64,000 nucleotides of DNA, taken from Campylobacter sp. RM10537 (GTDB lineage Bacteria > Campylobacterota > Campylobacteria > Campylobacterales > Campylobacteraceae). The notes under the pieces were generated by a model that saw only the letters and a list, made by a program, of their open reading frames with translations, searched no databases and was not told where the DNA came from. Below are positions 12,101 through 20,535 of the stretch, in pieces. Each line of letters begins with the position of its first letter. Positions within the stretch are counted from its first letter, which is position 1. A program made the position numbers and the translations under genes. The DNA lies in NCBI RefSeq assembly GCF_022369435.1, contig NZ_CP059597.1:1-64000 (forward strand). The letters run 5' to 3'.

Positions 12101-13531
12101 ACTGTTGCTGCTGGTGTTGCAAAATCAGGAGCAAATTCTATCTTAATTTCAGGTTATGATGGAGGAACAGGAGCAAGTGCTAGAACTTCTATTTTGCATG
12201 CCGGAATTCCTTGGGAATTAGGCCTTACTGAAGCGCATCAAACTCTTATTTTAAATAAACTGAGAGATAGAATAAAATTAGCAGTTGATGGCAAACTTAT
12301 GACAGGAAGAGATTTAGCTATAGCAGCACTTTTAGGAGCTGAAGAATTTGGTTTTGCTACTGCAGTTATGATAGTAATGGGTTGTAGTATGAATAAGGTT
12401 TGTCATCTTAATACTTGTCCAGTTGGAATCGCCACTCAAGATATCAATCTTAGAAAGAATTTTAAAGGAAAAGTGGATGAAGTTGTTAATTTTATGTATT
12501 TTATAGCTGAAGAATTGAGAGAATATATGGCTAAATTAGGTTTTGAACGCTTAGATGATATGATAGGTCGCGTAGATAAACTTTATCAAAAAAATGTTCA
12601 AGCTAAAGCAGGAAAAATTAATTTAGATAAAATTTTAAAATCTTTATCCACTTACAATAAAACCGCAGTGCATTTTAAAGATTATAAAGATAATAAACTT
12701 GAAAAAACGATTGATTATAGAATTTTACTCCCACTTTGTAAAAATGCTATAAAAAAACCGATTAAACTTTCTTTAGAAGTAGGCAATCAAAGTAGAACTT
12801 TTGCTACTATGCTTTCAAGTGAAATTTTAAAAATTTATGGAAAAGACGCTTTAATGGAAGATAATATTCATATTAAAGCTATAGGGAATGCTGGAAATAG
12901 TTTTGGAGCTTTTTTGATAAAAGGGATCAAGCTTGAGATTATCGGGGATAGCAATGATTATTTAGGAAAAGGTTTAAGTGGAGGAAAAATCATCGCTAAA
13001 ATTTCAGATGAAGCAACTTTTTCACCTGAAGAAAATATTATTGCAGGAAATGCTTGTTTGTATGGTGCAACCGAAGGTGAAGTATATCTTGATGGTATAG
13101 CTGGAGAGAGATTTTGTGTAAGAAATTCAGGCGCTAAAGCTGTGGTTTTAGGAATGGGAATTCATGGATGTGAATATATGACAGGTGGGCTTGTGGTTGT
13201 GCTTGGTGATATAGGTGCTAATTTTGCAGCTGGTATGAGCGGAGGTGTTGCTTATATATTAGGAAGACACAATGAAGTTCATGTTAATACTGAGTTTGTA
13301 GATATTAAAGATTTGAGTGCTAAAGATGAAAAAGAATTAAAAAAGATGATAGAAAAGCATATTTTTTATACTGATTCTAAAAAAGCTAAAGATATATTAG
13401 ATAAATTTGATAAGAAAGATTTTTTTAAAATTATGCCAAGGGATTATGAAAAAATGTTAAAAATGCTTGAAATTTGTAAGCATGAAAAAGATCCAGATTT
13501 GGCAGCTTTTTTGAAAATCACACAAGGATAA
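9104..13531 (+). CDS. gltB: Glutamate synthase large subunit
   Basis: Converts glutamine and 2-oxoglutarate to two glutamates. The 1475-residue protein begins with a class II glutamine amidotransferase domain whose nucleophile is C25 (DACGIAAV); a short propeptide is normally removed to expose it. The FMN-binding synthase domain follows, with the 3Fe-4S cysteines in CSMNKVCHLNTCPVG near 1093-1107, and the GXGXG beta-helix domain ends the protein (GNACLYGATEGEVY). I chose the ATG at 9104 over the GTG at 9098, which lies inside the AAGGAG ribosome site. The gene is intact, but gltD, which should supply the NADPH-oxidising small subunit, is not found nearby. Confidence 0.97.
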   Translation: MNLEDILEKNQSVGLYDSKNEHDACGIAAVANIRGIASYKVICNALEILMNLEHRGGFGAEENSGDGAGILIQIPHDFFKTQELGFELPKKGNYAVAQMFLSPNLEAKEEAKAIFLQGLKDKNLEFLGFREVPFNPSDIGKSALRAMPYFLQAFVKKPDEVNAGIEFERVLYACRRLIEKRAINVPKFYFSSFSSRTIVYKGMLLSTQLSDFYLDFKDVNMKSAIALVHSRFSTNTFPSWERAHPNRYMVHNGEINTIRGNVDGIRSRQDLMQSDYFENLDEIFPIIAKESSDSAMFDNTLEFLALNGRTLEEAFMMMVPEPWHKNENMQIHKRAFYEYHSLLMEPWDGPAAIVFTDGVIMGASLDRNGFRPSRYYLTKDDMLILSSETGALKIDEKNIKAKKRLEPGKLLLVDTARGRVVTDNEIKEHYANAKPYQKWLTNLIDLEKQNSGVYKHKFLKQDEIFKLQKIFGWDEVELSIKTMAQNGKEAIISTGVDTPLAILSKNYQPLYNYFKQLCAQVTNPPLDSIREEIVTSTRIYLGCEGNLLKPDEKNAKRVKISLPIISNEELFEIRSLKNFKVKEFSILYDYSKMNLEKALDNLFIEIEKEIKKGTSIVILSDKGADENNAYIPALLAVSGVHNYLVRKNLRTHTSIIIESAEPREIHHFACLLGYGATVINPYLVYESIYKLIQDKELDLSYEKAVENFIHASSNGIVKIASKMGVSTLQSYNGSALFECLGLNSKMIDKYFGSTVSRIEGISLHDFEKEFLYFYKNVFNEKDFKEEHLIDPMIVFNLQKACQTNDYKIFKKYSSLVDEKQITLRSLMEFDFNEAISIDKVESVESIVKRFRTGAISYGSISKEAHECLAMAMNKIGAKSNSGEGGEDEQRYESDKNSAIKQVASGRFGVDLNYLIHAKEIQIKVAQGAKPGEGGQLLGFKVYPWIAKARHSTPAVTLISPPPHHDIYSIEDLAQLIYDLKNANKDAKISVKLVSANGIGTVAAGVAKSGANSILISGYDGGTGASARTSILHAGIPWELGLTEAHQTLILNKLRDRIKLAVDGKLMTGRDLAIAALLGAEEFGFATAVMIVMGCSMNKVCHLNTCPVGIATQDINLRKNFKGKVDEVVNFMYFIAEELREYMAKLGFERLDDMIGRVDKLYQKNVQAKAGKINLDKILKSLSTYNKTAVHFKDYKDNKLEKTIDYRILLPLCKNAIKKPIKLSLEVGNQSRTFATMLSSEILKIYGKDALMEDNIHIKAIGNAGNSFGAFLIKGIKLEIIGDSNDYLGKGLSGGKIIAKISDEATFSPEENIIAGNACLYGATEGEVYLDGIAGERFCVRNSGAKAVVLGMGIHGCEYMTGGLVVVLGDIGANFAAGMSGGVAYILGRHNEVHVNTEFVDIKDLSAKDEKELKKMIEKHIFYTDSKKAKDILDKFDKKDFFKIMPRDYEKMLKMLEICKHEKDPDLAAFLKITQG

Positions 13532-13543
13532 AAAGGAGGAAAA

Positions 13544-15310
13544 ATGGCAGGATTTCAGCCAGCAATAACAATTAATGAAGCAATGCAAAGAATTAAAAAT
13601 AATGAATATTTGCTTCCAGCTTTTCAAAGAGAATATGTATGGAAACCTTGGCAGATTGAAGAATTATTTGATTCGTTAATGAGAGGTTATCCTATAAGTT
13701 CTATGCTTTTTTGGCAAGTTAAAGATGAGAGTAAAACAGCTTGGAAATTTTATAGATTTTTAGAGTATTATCGTGAAAGATATCATACGCACAATGATTA
13801 TTTTAATACCTCAAGTCATAAAGACTTTTATGCTGTTTTAGACGGACAACAACGTCTTACTTCTTTATATCTTGCATTGTTTGGGCATTATGATATACAT
13901 AGAAGTCATCATAAACGGGAAAATGATGATAAAAATTTTAAAATTTGTGATTTTTATTTTAATCTTACTCAAAGCAAAAAACCAGAGAATGAAAACGTTG
14001 AATATGAATTTTTATGGCTTGATAAAGTGGAAACAAAGGAACAAGATATTTATATAGACAAATATCAGCAAAAATGGTTTAAATGCAAGAGTATTTATAA
14101 TATAGCAGATATTAATGAAATTATGGAAATTTCAGAAAATAGCAATTTACAAAAAGAAGAAAGAAAACGTTTAAGTGAGTTTCATACTTTGATATTTAAT
14201 ACTAAAGATCGATCCAAGATTAATTTTTATTTAGAAGAAGAAAAAAATCCAGATAAAGCAGTCAATATTTTTATTAGAATCAACTCGAATGGAGAGTCGC
14301 TTGATTATTCTGATATTTTATTTAGTATTGCTATTGCCAATTGGAATAAAATTGATGCAAGAACAGAAATAAATAATCTTGTAGATAAAATCAATGAAAA
14401 TTTTAAAATTTCTAAAGACTTAATTCTTAAGGGATTCTTGTATTTATTTCATCAAAATATTAAATTTCAAATCAATAGTTTTGACAAAAATTTTATAGAA
14501 TTTATAGAAACTAAATGGGAAGATATAAAGAATGCTTTTATTGAAACTTTTAAATTACTTAGAAGTTTTGGGTTTGAAGCAAAAACGTTATCATCAAATA
14601 ATGCAGTTTTACCTATTTTATATTTTATTTATCATAAAAATTTAACCAATAATATTGTTGAATCTGTAGGATGTCAAGAAAATAGAGAATTGATAAAAAA
14701 ATGGCTGCTTAGAGTTATTATTTTTAAACCATTTGGCGGAAGTGGAGACACTGTTTTGACCAATATGCGTAAAGCTTTTATTAAAGAATTTAAGCAAAAT
14801 GAAGTATTTTTTGATAGAGAGATAGAGTTATTTCCATTGCAAGAAATTGAAAAAGAGGCAAAATATAATCAAAAAATAGATGATGATTTTTTAAAAGATA
14901 ATGTGTTGGTGCATCGTAAAAGTAGCTCAGAAGCATTCGCTGTATTAGCTTTGCTTTATCCAAATTTAGATTATAAAAATAATGATTTTGATAAAGATCA
15001 TTTACACCCAGAATCTGCTTATGTTAAATATGAAAAAATTTATAAAGAGAAAAATGAGGGTTATTGGAATTTTCAAGTCTATGATTCTTTGCTAAATTTG
15101 CAAATGCTTGATAAAAATGAAAACAAGTCTAAAAAAGATAAACCTTTAAAGCAATGGGTGGATGAAAATTGCAAGGATGATAGAAAAGCATTTTTAGAAA
15201 AACATTTAATACCAGATGTTGATTTGTCTTTGGAAAATTTTAACGAGTTTTTAGAGGCAAGAGAAAGATTAATGATAGATAAATTAAAGGAAAAATTAAA
15301 TTTGTATTAA
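13544..15310 (+). CDS. GmrSD-like protein (DUF262 + DUF1524/HNH)
   Basis: Putative type IV-like restriction protein. The N-terminal DUF262 domain has PAFQREYVW (25-33) and DGQQRLTSL (from D100), a ParB-like nucleotide-binding motif. The C-terminal DUF1524 domain has DKDHLHP near 483, an HNH-type nuclease motif, followed by conserved N and K positions. In GmrSD systems these halves cleave sugar-modified phage DNA; here both are on one 588-residue chain. It starts 12 bp after gltB with its own AAGGAGG site, so it is probably cotranscribed with gltB. It corresponds to C. jejuni Cj0008, which sits between gltB and gltD there. Substrate is unknown. Confidence 0.8.
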   Translation: MAGFQPAITINEAMQRIKNNEYLLPAFQREYVWKPWQIEELFDSLMRGYPISSMLFWQVKDESKTAWKFYRFLEYYRERYHTHNDYFNTSSHKDFYAVLDGQQRLTSLYLALFGHYDIHRSHHKRENDDKNFKICDFYFNLTQSKKPENENVEYEFLWLDKVETKEQDIYIDKYQQKWFKCKSIYNIADINEIMEISENSNLQKEERKRLSEFHTLIFNTKDRSKINFYLEEEKNPDKAVNIFIRINSNGESLDYSDILFSIAIANWNKIDARTEINNLVDKINENFKISKDLILKGFLYLFHQNIKFQINSFDKNFIEFIETKWEDIKNAFIETFKLLRSFGFEAKTLSSNNAVLPILYFIYHKNLTNNIVESVGCQENRELIKKWLLRVIIFKPFGGSGDTVLTNMRKAFIKEFKQNEVFFDREIELFPLQEIEKEAKYNQKIDDDFLKDNVLVHRKSSSEAFAVLALLYPNLDYKNNDFDKDHLHPESAYVKYEKIYKEKNEGYWNFQVYDSLLNLQMLDKNENKSKKDKPLKQWVDENCKDDRKAFLEKHLIPDVDLSLENFNEFLEARERLMIDKLKEKLNLY

Positions 15311-15886
15311 TTACAAAAGCTTAAAACTTTTTCTATGTAATTTACAAATTCCAAATTTGGCTATTAATTCTCTATGAATTTTGGTACCATAGGCTTTATT
15401 TTTTTCAAATTCATAATAGGGGAATTCTTTAGCCAAAAAATTCATAACTCTATCTTTGCTTACTTTGGCAAGTATGCTAGCTGCACTTACTTGTAAAATT
15501 TTAGCATCCGCTTTAACTAGGGTTTTGATATTGTTAATTCCAAAATTCGTATTGCCATCATACAAAAAATGAGAATGTATTTTAAAATGTCTTTTTATAA
15601 GTGTTAAACCTGTTTTTAAACAAGCGCTAAGTCCTAGATTATCAATTTGTTCAGATGAAAAAGCTAGAATGAGATAGTTTGAATTTTGTATGATTATTTC
15701 ATAAAGTTTTTCGCGTTTTTTTTCACTAAGTTTTTTAGAGTCGCAAAGTCCGTCTATTTTTTTATTAAGCTTGCAAGCTGCCATCATCATAGGACCTGCC
15801 AAAGCTCCACGTCCAGCTTCATCAATACCTACTAAATTTTCATCATATTCTGGTAAAAGTTCATTTTCTGGAAATAAAAGTTTCAT
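15311..15886 (-). CDS. rnhB: Ribonuclease HII
   Basis: Removes ribonucleotides from RNA-DNA hybrids. The catalytic motif GIDEAGRG includes D22 and E23, and the later acidic residues are in CDSKKL and [14 protein letters not shown]. The 191-residue length is normal. The start ATG at 15886 lies inside the last codons of the upstream glycosyltransferase gene (26-bp overlap). It converges on the GmrSD-like gene with no gap (ends at 15310 and 15311). Confidence 0.95.
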   Translation of the reverse strand: MKLLFPENELLPEYDENLVGIDEAGRGALAGPMMMAACKLNKKIDGLCDSKKLSEKKREKLYEIIIQNSNYLILAFSSEQIDNLGLSACLKTGLTLIKRHFKIHSHFLYDGNTNFGINNIKTLVKADAKILQVSAASILAKVSKDRVMNFLAKEFPYYEFEKNKAYGTKIHRELIAKFGICKLHRKSFKLL

Positions 15887-16916
15887 AAAAATATTTTAAC
15901 CAGTTTTTTATTTTATATTCTTTATTTTGTTTGAAATTTTCAAGATTGAAAGTTTTGTAAATTTGTATAATTTTTTCTTTTTTTAAAAAAGAAGGATCGA
16001 TTTTTATGCCAATTAGATTATCTAAATTTTTGTCAATATATTCTTCTAATTTTATCCAGTTTTTTTTGGTTTTATAAATCACTTTGTCTTTTTTTACAAA
16101 AGGAAAATGATAATTTGTAAGTTGTGTTTGGTAAAAAGTGATATGAGGTTTATTGATAATTATTGCTTCATATGATTTTAGATTATTATATTTTGATATT
16201 TTTGCAGGATCAATTTCATTCCAATTACGAGAATCTCCTTTAACTAGAGCTTCTCTAAAACATAAATTTTCATTTTTAATAAGCCAATGATCTATTTCAT
16301 CTATAAATAAAGTCTTACTTGTTGGTTTGGGAATGATATAAACTTGTTCTTTAATTACAGCAAAATCCATTCTTGCTATAGATACAACATCATTTTCATT
16401 TTTGGGAATATAAAAACTTTTATAAAGTTTTTGGGCATCATAAATTTGATCTACATCGATTTTGATAAACCATTCTCCCTTAGGAATAAAGCTAAGAACC
16501 CAATTATAATAGTAATAAAGTTTATTTTTTTCTTTTTTAGGGCTTTGAATTTGTATAGAAAAGGGATATTTTTTAGGAATAAAAGTTGGATATTTTTTAC
16601 AAAATTCTAAAATAAATTCTTCACTTCCATCATCGCAATCATTATAAGCAATGATACCTCTTTGTATTGCTGGAAGAATACTTTCTAAGGAACTTTTTAA
16701 AGTTGAAATTTCATTTTTTACCCTTATAAAAGCCCAAGGATTTAGTGGCGATTTTGTATTTTTTGAATTTTTATCGAGGTTAAAAAATCCATAATGACCC
16801 CCCCCCATATTGTTCATTTTTTTAATAAAATATTCATTAGAAAAAGAATGAATTTGTTTTAATAATTTTGAGTCAATTAAAATATCAATATCATTAAGAT
16901 TAATATCTTTTATCAT
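15861..16916 (-). CDS. CgtA-like beta-1,4-N-acetylgalactosaminyltransferase with phase-variable G tract
   Basis: Likely transfers GalNAc to a surface glycan. The 351-residue protein strongly resembles, from memory, Campylobacter CgtA (LOS ganglioside-mimic transferase, GT82): [49 protein letters not shown] and a DVD metal-binding motif at 154-156 occur in the same order. Nine consecutive G (coding strand) encode G38-G40 and are in frame here, so the gene reads ON. The C-terminal part diverges from CgtA, so the acceptor may differ. No sialyltransferase or LOS gene is nearby. As I recall, comEA occupies this place in C. jejuni, so this is probably an inserted gene. No membrane segment or signal peptide is obvious. 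Confidence 0.8.
   Translation of the reverse strand: MIKDINLNDIDILIDSKLLKQIHSFSNEYFIKKMNNMGGGHYGFFNLDKNSKNTKSPLNPWAFIRVKNEISTLKSSLESILPAIQRGIIAYNDCDDGSEEFILEFCKKYPTFIPKKYPFSIQIQSPKKEKNKLYYYYNWVLSFIPKGEWFIKIDVDQIYDAQKLYKSFYIPKNENDVVSIARMDFAVIKEQVYIIPKPTSKTLFIDEIDHWLIKNENLCFREALVKGDSRNWNEIDPAKISKYNNLKSYEAIIINKPHITFYQTQLTNYHFPFVKKDKVIYKTKKNWIKLEEYIDKNLDNLIGIKIDPSFLKKEKIIQIYKTFNLENFKQNKEYKIKNWLKYFYETFISRK
16798..16806 (-). repeat. Homopolymer tract (G)9, contingency site
   Basis: Nine C on the plus strand, nine G on the coding strand, within codons 37-40 of the CgtA-like gene. It is the only run of seven or more G/C in the window. Slippage to 8 or 10 would shift the frame and switch the gene off. 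Campylobacter cgtA is known to vary through a G tract at the matching GGG position. Confidence 0.85.
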
Positions 16917-17077
16917 ATTTTAACAATCCTGATTAATTTTTGAAATATTTTAACACAAATAGATGTTTTTATTAATTAGAATTTTATTTATTTAAATTAT
17001 TAAAGAAAGAGTGAAAATTTTTTACTGCTTAGGTATTTAAATTTGCATTATTAAAATACAAAAGCAGTGTTATTAAA

Positions 17078-17725
17078 TTAGCCTAAAAATTCTCTTTTAA
17101 AATATTCTCTTGGAGCTTTACATAAAGGACAGGCTGCTGGAGCTTTTTTACCACGATGGATATGTCCGCAAACTTCACAAACCCATAAATCTTCTTCTTC
17201 GCTATTAAAGAATTCTTCTTCTTCAAGCATTTTTTTAAGAGCTAAATATTCTCTTTCATGTTCAATTTCTACTTTTCCAATAGCGGTAAATAGTCTTGCT
17301 ATAGCTTTTTTACCTTCATCTTCTGCAATTTTAGCAAAATTTGGATACATGGTTGTATGTTCATAGTTTTCACCTTCTGCTGCGGTTACAAGATTTTTTG
17401 TTGTTACTTCTAAAGGTTTTCCATCTACGATTTCATGATAAGCTTTAAATTCAGCTCTTGCATGCCATTTTTCATTTTCAGCAGCTTCTCTAAAATGTCT
17501 AGCGACTGCATGCCATCCTTCTTCTTCTGCAACATCAGCAAATAAGTCGTATTTATTTCTAGCCATAGACTCTCCCGCAAAAGCTTTCATAAGATTTACA
17601 GCCGTTAAATCTGTTGTTATACATTGCATTTCTTCGCCACAACAAGTAAGTTTTCCTCCACCTACAACTTGAATTTCAACTTCATTGCCGCATTTTGAGC
17701 ACTTATAAGTTTCATACTGTCTCAT
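17078..17725 (-). CDS. rrc: Desulforubrerythrin (Rrc), oxidative stress protein
   Basis: Non-haem iron peroxide-scavenging protein of the cytoplasm. Three domains are visible in 215 residues: a desulforedoxin-like N-terminus (C9, C12, C28, C29), a rubrerythrin di-iron four-helix domain with repeated EEEGWHAVARHFREAAENEKWHA-type segments, and a C-terminal rubredoxin domain (CEVCG and CPLC). This order is typical of Campylobacter Rrc. The frame opens at 17752, but the ATG at 17725 has GGAG 7 bases upstream and starts directly at the desulforedoxin domain. A 9-3-9 palindrome overlaps the expected -35 region, suggesting repression by a Fur-family protein. Confidence 0.93.
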   Translation of the reverse strand: MRQYETYKCSKCGNEVEIQVVGGGKLTCCGEEMQCITTDLTAVNLMKAFAGESMARNKYDLFADVAEEEGWHAVARHFREAAENEKWHARAEFKAYHEIVDGKPLEVTTKNLVTAAEGENYEHTTMYPNFAKIAEDEGKKAIARLFTAIGKVEIEHEREYLALKKMLEEEEFFNSEEEDLWVCEVCGHIHRGKKAPAACPLCKAPREYFKREFLG

Positions 17726-17759
17726 TTGGACTCCTTTTTTAAATATGAGCACGTATTGT

Positions 17760-17765
17760 ATTATA
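17760..17765 (-). promoter_or_regulatory. Candidate -10 of rrc
   Basis: TATAAT on the minus strand, 34 bases upstream of the chosen start. The palindrome at 17782-17802 begins 16 bases further upstream, covering the -35 position. Confidence 0.55.
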
Positions 17766-17781
17766 AAAAAATATTTTTGTC

Positions 17782-17802
17782 AATTGATAATTTTTATCAA
17801 TT
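17782..17802. promoter_or_regulatory. Palindromic operator candidate (Fur/PerR type) upstream of rrc
   Basis: Perfect inverted repeat AATTGATAA, three T, TTATCAATT. Its shape (GATAA...TTATC, about 19-21 bp) fits a Fur-family box, and it overlaps the -35 region of rrc. Which regulator (PerR or Fur) binds is inference. A weak terminator role for the upstream minus-strand gene is possible, but the stem has only two G-C pairs. Confidence 0.5.
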
Positions 17803-17818
17803 ATAAAGATAAAAATTT

Positions 17819-18337
17819 TTAATTTTCGATTTCTTTTGTGATACGATTTCTTATATCACGACGTACAATTTCTATACCCCAAAGCCAAACTATATGCCCA
17901 AAAAATTCAGATAAGTGCTCATCAAAAGGAATTTCTGAAAGAGGAGGAACTTCTGCAATTAAAGGCATAACAATTACATGAGCAAAAAGATAAACAAAAA
18001 AACCAAAAACAGCTCCTTGCCACATTGTTATTTTGTGCCATTTTTCTGCTATCATACAATATGCTATTGCAAATATAATAGAAAATCCCACATGAACTAT
18101 AAAAATCGACAAAGGCATTTGTATACCTGAAAATGTATAAGTCCAATCGGTAGATAATCCTAATTGTTCTAGAAAAATTTTAGGCGGAGTTGTGCGCTCT
18201 AATGCATCTATTGGCCAAAATATATTAGGATTTCGAGGAGGAAAAGGTACTTCCCATCCCCATTTTACAATTGCACCAAAAATACCTGCTAAAATTCCTA
18301 TAAAAAATGCTAGAGTATATTTTCTATCAGTTTTCAT
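17819..18337 (-). CDS. YagU-like inner-membrane protein (DUF1440)
   Basis: Membrane protein of unknown function. The 172-residue chain has about four hydrophobic segments (near 8-25, 70-92, 100-120, 140-155) and an N-terminal KTDRKYTLAFFIGILAG segment that resembles YagU, a family implicated in acid resistance in E. coli. It corresponds to C. jejuni Cj0014c. The start at 18337 has AAAGGAGAG upstream; the frame is open to 18400 without a better start. In C. jejuni, as I recall, ilvD lies between this gene and rrc. Here they are adjacent. Confidence 0.75.
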   Translation of the reverse strand: MKTDRKYTLAFFIGILAGIFGAIVKWGWEVPFPPRNPNIFWPIDALERTTPPKIFLEQLGLSTDWTYTFSGIQMPLSIFIVHVGFSIIFAIAYCMIAEKWHKITMWQGAVFGFFVYLFAHVIVMPLIAEVPPLSEIPFDEHLSEFFGHIVWLWGIEIVRRDIRNRITKEIEN

Positions 18338-18419
18338 AGTCTCTCCTTTTTTTTGGATTTGATTACAATTGATTCTACTGCTTTCAATTTTTTTTGTCAA
18401 TAAATATATTTAATTTATT

Positions 18420-19646
18420 TTAAATTTTAAAATATTCTTTAAGCTTTGTGCATATTTCAAAAAAATTTACTCCATCTATAGTGCGGTTTTTTTCAAAAAA
18501 ATCATACATTCCTAAAAAACCATTTTCAAGTTCTTTGGATTTAACGCCATAGCTGATACTAAGTCCAGCTTCTATAAAGGCAGCGAGCTTATCGCAATAT
18601 TTCAAAGCTTTACCGTCAATTGCTCCAAAATCATTTTCATTAAAAGAACTTAAGCTGCCACTGCAAAGCTCTATTTTTTTATTTTTATAAGTGCGATTTT
18701 CAAATTCATTTTTAACAAAATTAGGCTCCCCTGCTCTTCCTTCTCTAATGCCAAGTATAAAAGAGAATTCAGCTCTTAAATTTTCAGGTACAAAAGGGAG
18801 AATTTTTTCATTAATTAATTTCATTTCGTAATCATTTATAATTTCATGAAGACCTTCTATCCCATATTTAACAGGACTAATAATATCTCTTGTAAGACTT
18901 TCTGGTAAGTCATGAAATAAAGCACAATAAAAATTATTTTCCAATCTTTTATCACAAGCTTTGATTTTTAAAGAATAAAAATAACCTAAAATTGCAACTA
19001 CTAGCATATGTCCAAGTACCGCAGTTTCTGGAATTCTTGGAGTTTGTGCCCAGCGTTTTTGAAAACGAAGCCTCCCACTAAGATCAATTATCTTTGCTAT
19101 TTTTTGATTTAATGCGATTTTTCTAGCTCCTATTAATTCATAGTAGTCTTCTAATTCTTCTTCAACTTTGTTTTTAATTTCATCAATATCGCTTAAAAAA
19201 GCTGAGGTTTGATAGACAATATTAAATTCCCATTTTGTAGCAAAATAAGAAGCGGCTTTTAAAATTAGCCTTTCTTTGGCATAAGAATTGCTATGAAGAT
19301 AGTTTTCAAAACGCTTAAGAAACTCTCCATCTTCAATATCTATTATCATAGGTTCAATTTTGCTTAAAACCCAAGCATTCACTTCATCTTTTTTTTGGCG
19401 TACGATTTCATGATAAACATCAGGGCGTATATCAGTCACTACAACACGACTTAAAAATTCAAAAATACCTCCTTCTATAATCATTTTCATATCAATATCT
19501 TTTTCCATTTTGGCAATAAAATATGCGATAATAAATTTATGCGCTTGTTTGTCAAGTTCAACTAAATTTGCCATTCTTGGATAATCATTCCAGCGGCTAA
19601 TAGAAGCGGCTTTAAAAATATGTTCTATAAGTTTTATATTTATCAT
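18420..19646 (-). CDS. HD-domain phosphohydrolase-like protein
   Basis: Unknown substrate. The 408-residue protein has two related-looking halves; the second contains an HD-type motif set, LGHMLVVAIL followed by FHDLPESLTRD, resembling YfbR/HD-type nucleotidases or phosphohydrolases. No membrane segment or signal peptide is seen. It corresponds to C. jejuni Cj0015c. The start has GGTAAT upstream, which is modest. It is divergent from queC with a 73-bp gap. A nucleotide phosphohydrolase role is inferred from the HD motif only. Confidence 0.75.
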   Translation of the reverse strand: MINIKLIEHIFKAASISRWNDYPRMANLVELDKQAHKFIIAYFIAKMEKDIDMKMIIEGGIFEFLSRVVVTDIRPDVYHEIVRQKKDEVNAWVLSKIEPMIIDIEDGEFLKRFENYLHSNSYAKERLILKAASYFATKWEFNIVYQTSAFLSDIDEIKNKVEEELEDYYELIGARKIALNQKIAKIIDLSGRLRFQKRWAQTPRIPETAVLGHMLVVAILGYFYSLKIKACDKRLENNFYCALFHDLPESLTRDIISPVKYGIEGLHEIINDYEMKLINEKILPFVPENLRAEFSFILGIREGRAGEPNFVKNEFENRTYKNKKIELCSGSLSSFNENDFGAIDGKALKYCDKLAAFIEAGLSISYGVKSKELENGFLGMYDFFEKNRTIDGVNFFEICTKLKEYFKI

Positions 19647-19719
19647 ATAATTACCTTTTATATTTTAGATTAAAAAAATTCGTTAAAATAATAAAAATTA
19701 TAACAAATTAAGGATAAGA

Positions 19720-20400
19720 ATGAGTAAAAAGGCACTTTGTATAATCAGCGGAGGAATGGATAGTACTTTATGTGCTTATTTAGCTAAAAAAGAAGGCTAT
19801 GAGATTGTAGCTTTGCATTTTGATTACGAACAAAGAACTCAAAAAAAAGAAAGAGAATGTTTTGAAAAAATTTGTCAGACTCTAAAAGTTGAAAAAACTT
19901 ATATTTTGGATGTAAGTTTTATTAAAACTATAGGTGGAAATGCTTTAACTAATACAGAGTTAAGTATACCTAAAAATGAACTTCTTTTAAATAATGTCAA
20001 TCCACCTATAACTTATGTTCCTTTTCGCAATGGAATTTTTTTAAGTATAGCAGGGTCTTTAGCTGAAAAAGAAAACTGTGAAAGTATCTTTATAGGAGTT
20101 GTGGAAGAGGATGGTAGTGGTTATCCTGATTGCACTTTTGAATTTATAAAAAAAGCAGAGAATTTTATCAATAACGGAACGAGTAAAAATTTTAAAGTCT
20201 CATTAAAAACACCTCTTATTAAACTTAATAAGGGTCAGATTGTCGAGCTGGCTTTAAGTGAAAATGTTCCATTAGAGCTCACTTGGTCTTGTTATGAAAA
20301 TAATGACGAAGCTTGTGGAGAGTGCGATAGTTGTTTACTTCGTTTAAGAGGTTTTAAAAAAGCAGGAATAAAAGATAAGATCAAATATAAAAATAATTAG
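19720..20400 (+). CDS. queC: 7-cyano-7-deazaguanine synthase (QueC)
   Basis: ATP-dependent step that makes preQ0 for the tRNA modification queuosine. PP-loop SGGMDST at 10-16; C-terminal zinc cluster in [15 protein letters not shown]. The 226-residue length is normal. AAGGATAAG precedes the ATG. A second queuosine gene, queH, is present at 57993, so the pathway appears to be in use. Confidence 0.95.
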   Translation: MSKKALCIISGGMDSTLCAYLAKKEGYEIVALHFDYEQRTQKKERECFEKICQTLKVEKTYILDVSFIKTIGGNALTNTELSIPKNELLLNNVNPPITYVPFRNGIFLSIAGSLAEKENCESIFIGVVEEDGSGYPDCTFEFIKKAENFINNGTSKNFKVSLKTPLIKLNKGQIVELALSENVPLELTWSCYENNDEACGECDSCLLRLRGFKKAGIKDKIKYKNN

Positions 20401-20535
20401 ATTATTAAAGAATGAAATAAGATTCAGATAAAATTTAAAAATTTTTACTTTCACCAATAATAAGAAAAATTAAAAATAATTATTAGATTTAAGTTTTTTA
20501 AATATGAAAGTCCTAGTTTAACTAGGACTTAAGTT
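20401..20535. terminator. Convergent gap with bidirectional terminator (queC / dsbI)
   Basis: Stem AAGTCCTAG (20508-20516) and CTAGGACTT (20522-20530) with loop TTTAA; it is the most GC-containing hairpin in the window and has T-rich flanks on both sides. It lies 6 bp from the dsbI stop and 108 bp from the queC stop. The rest of the gap is AT-rich and holds nothing else I can identify. Confidence 0.8.

Noticed and set aside
17782-17802. Palindrome upstream of rrc as terminator
   Set aside because: Only two G-C pairs in the stem and its position over the -35 region favour an operator.
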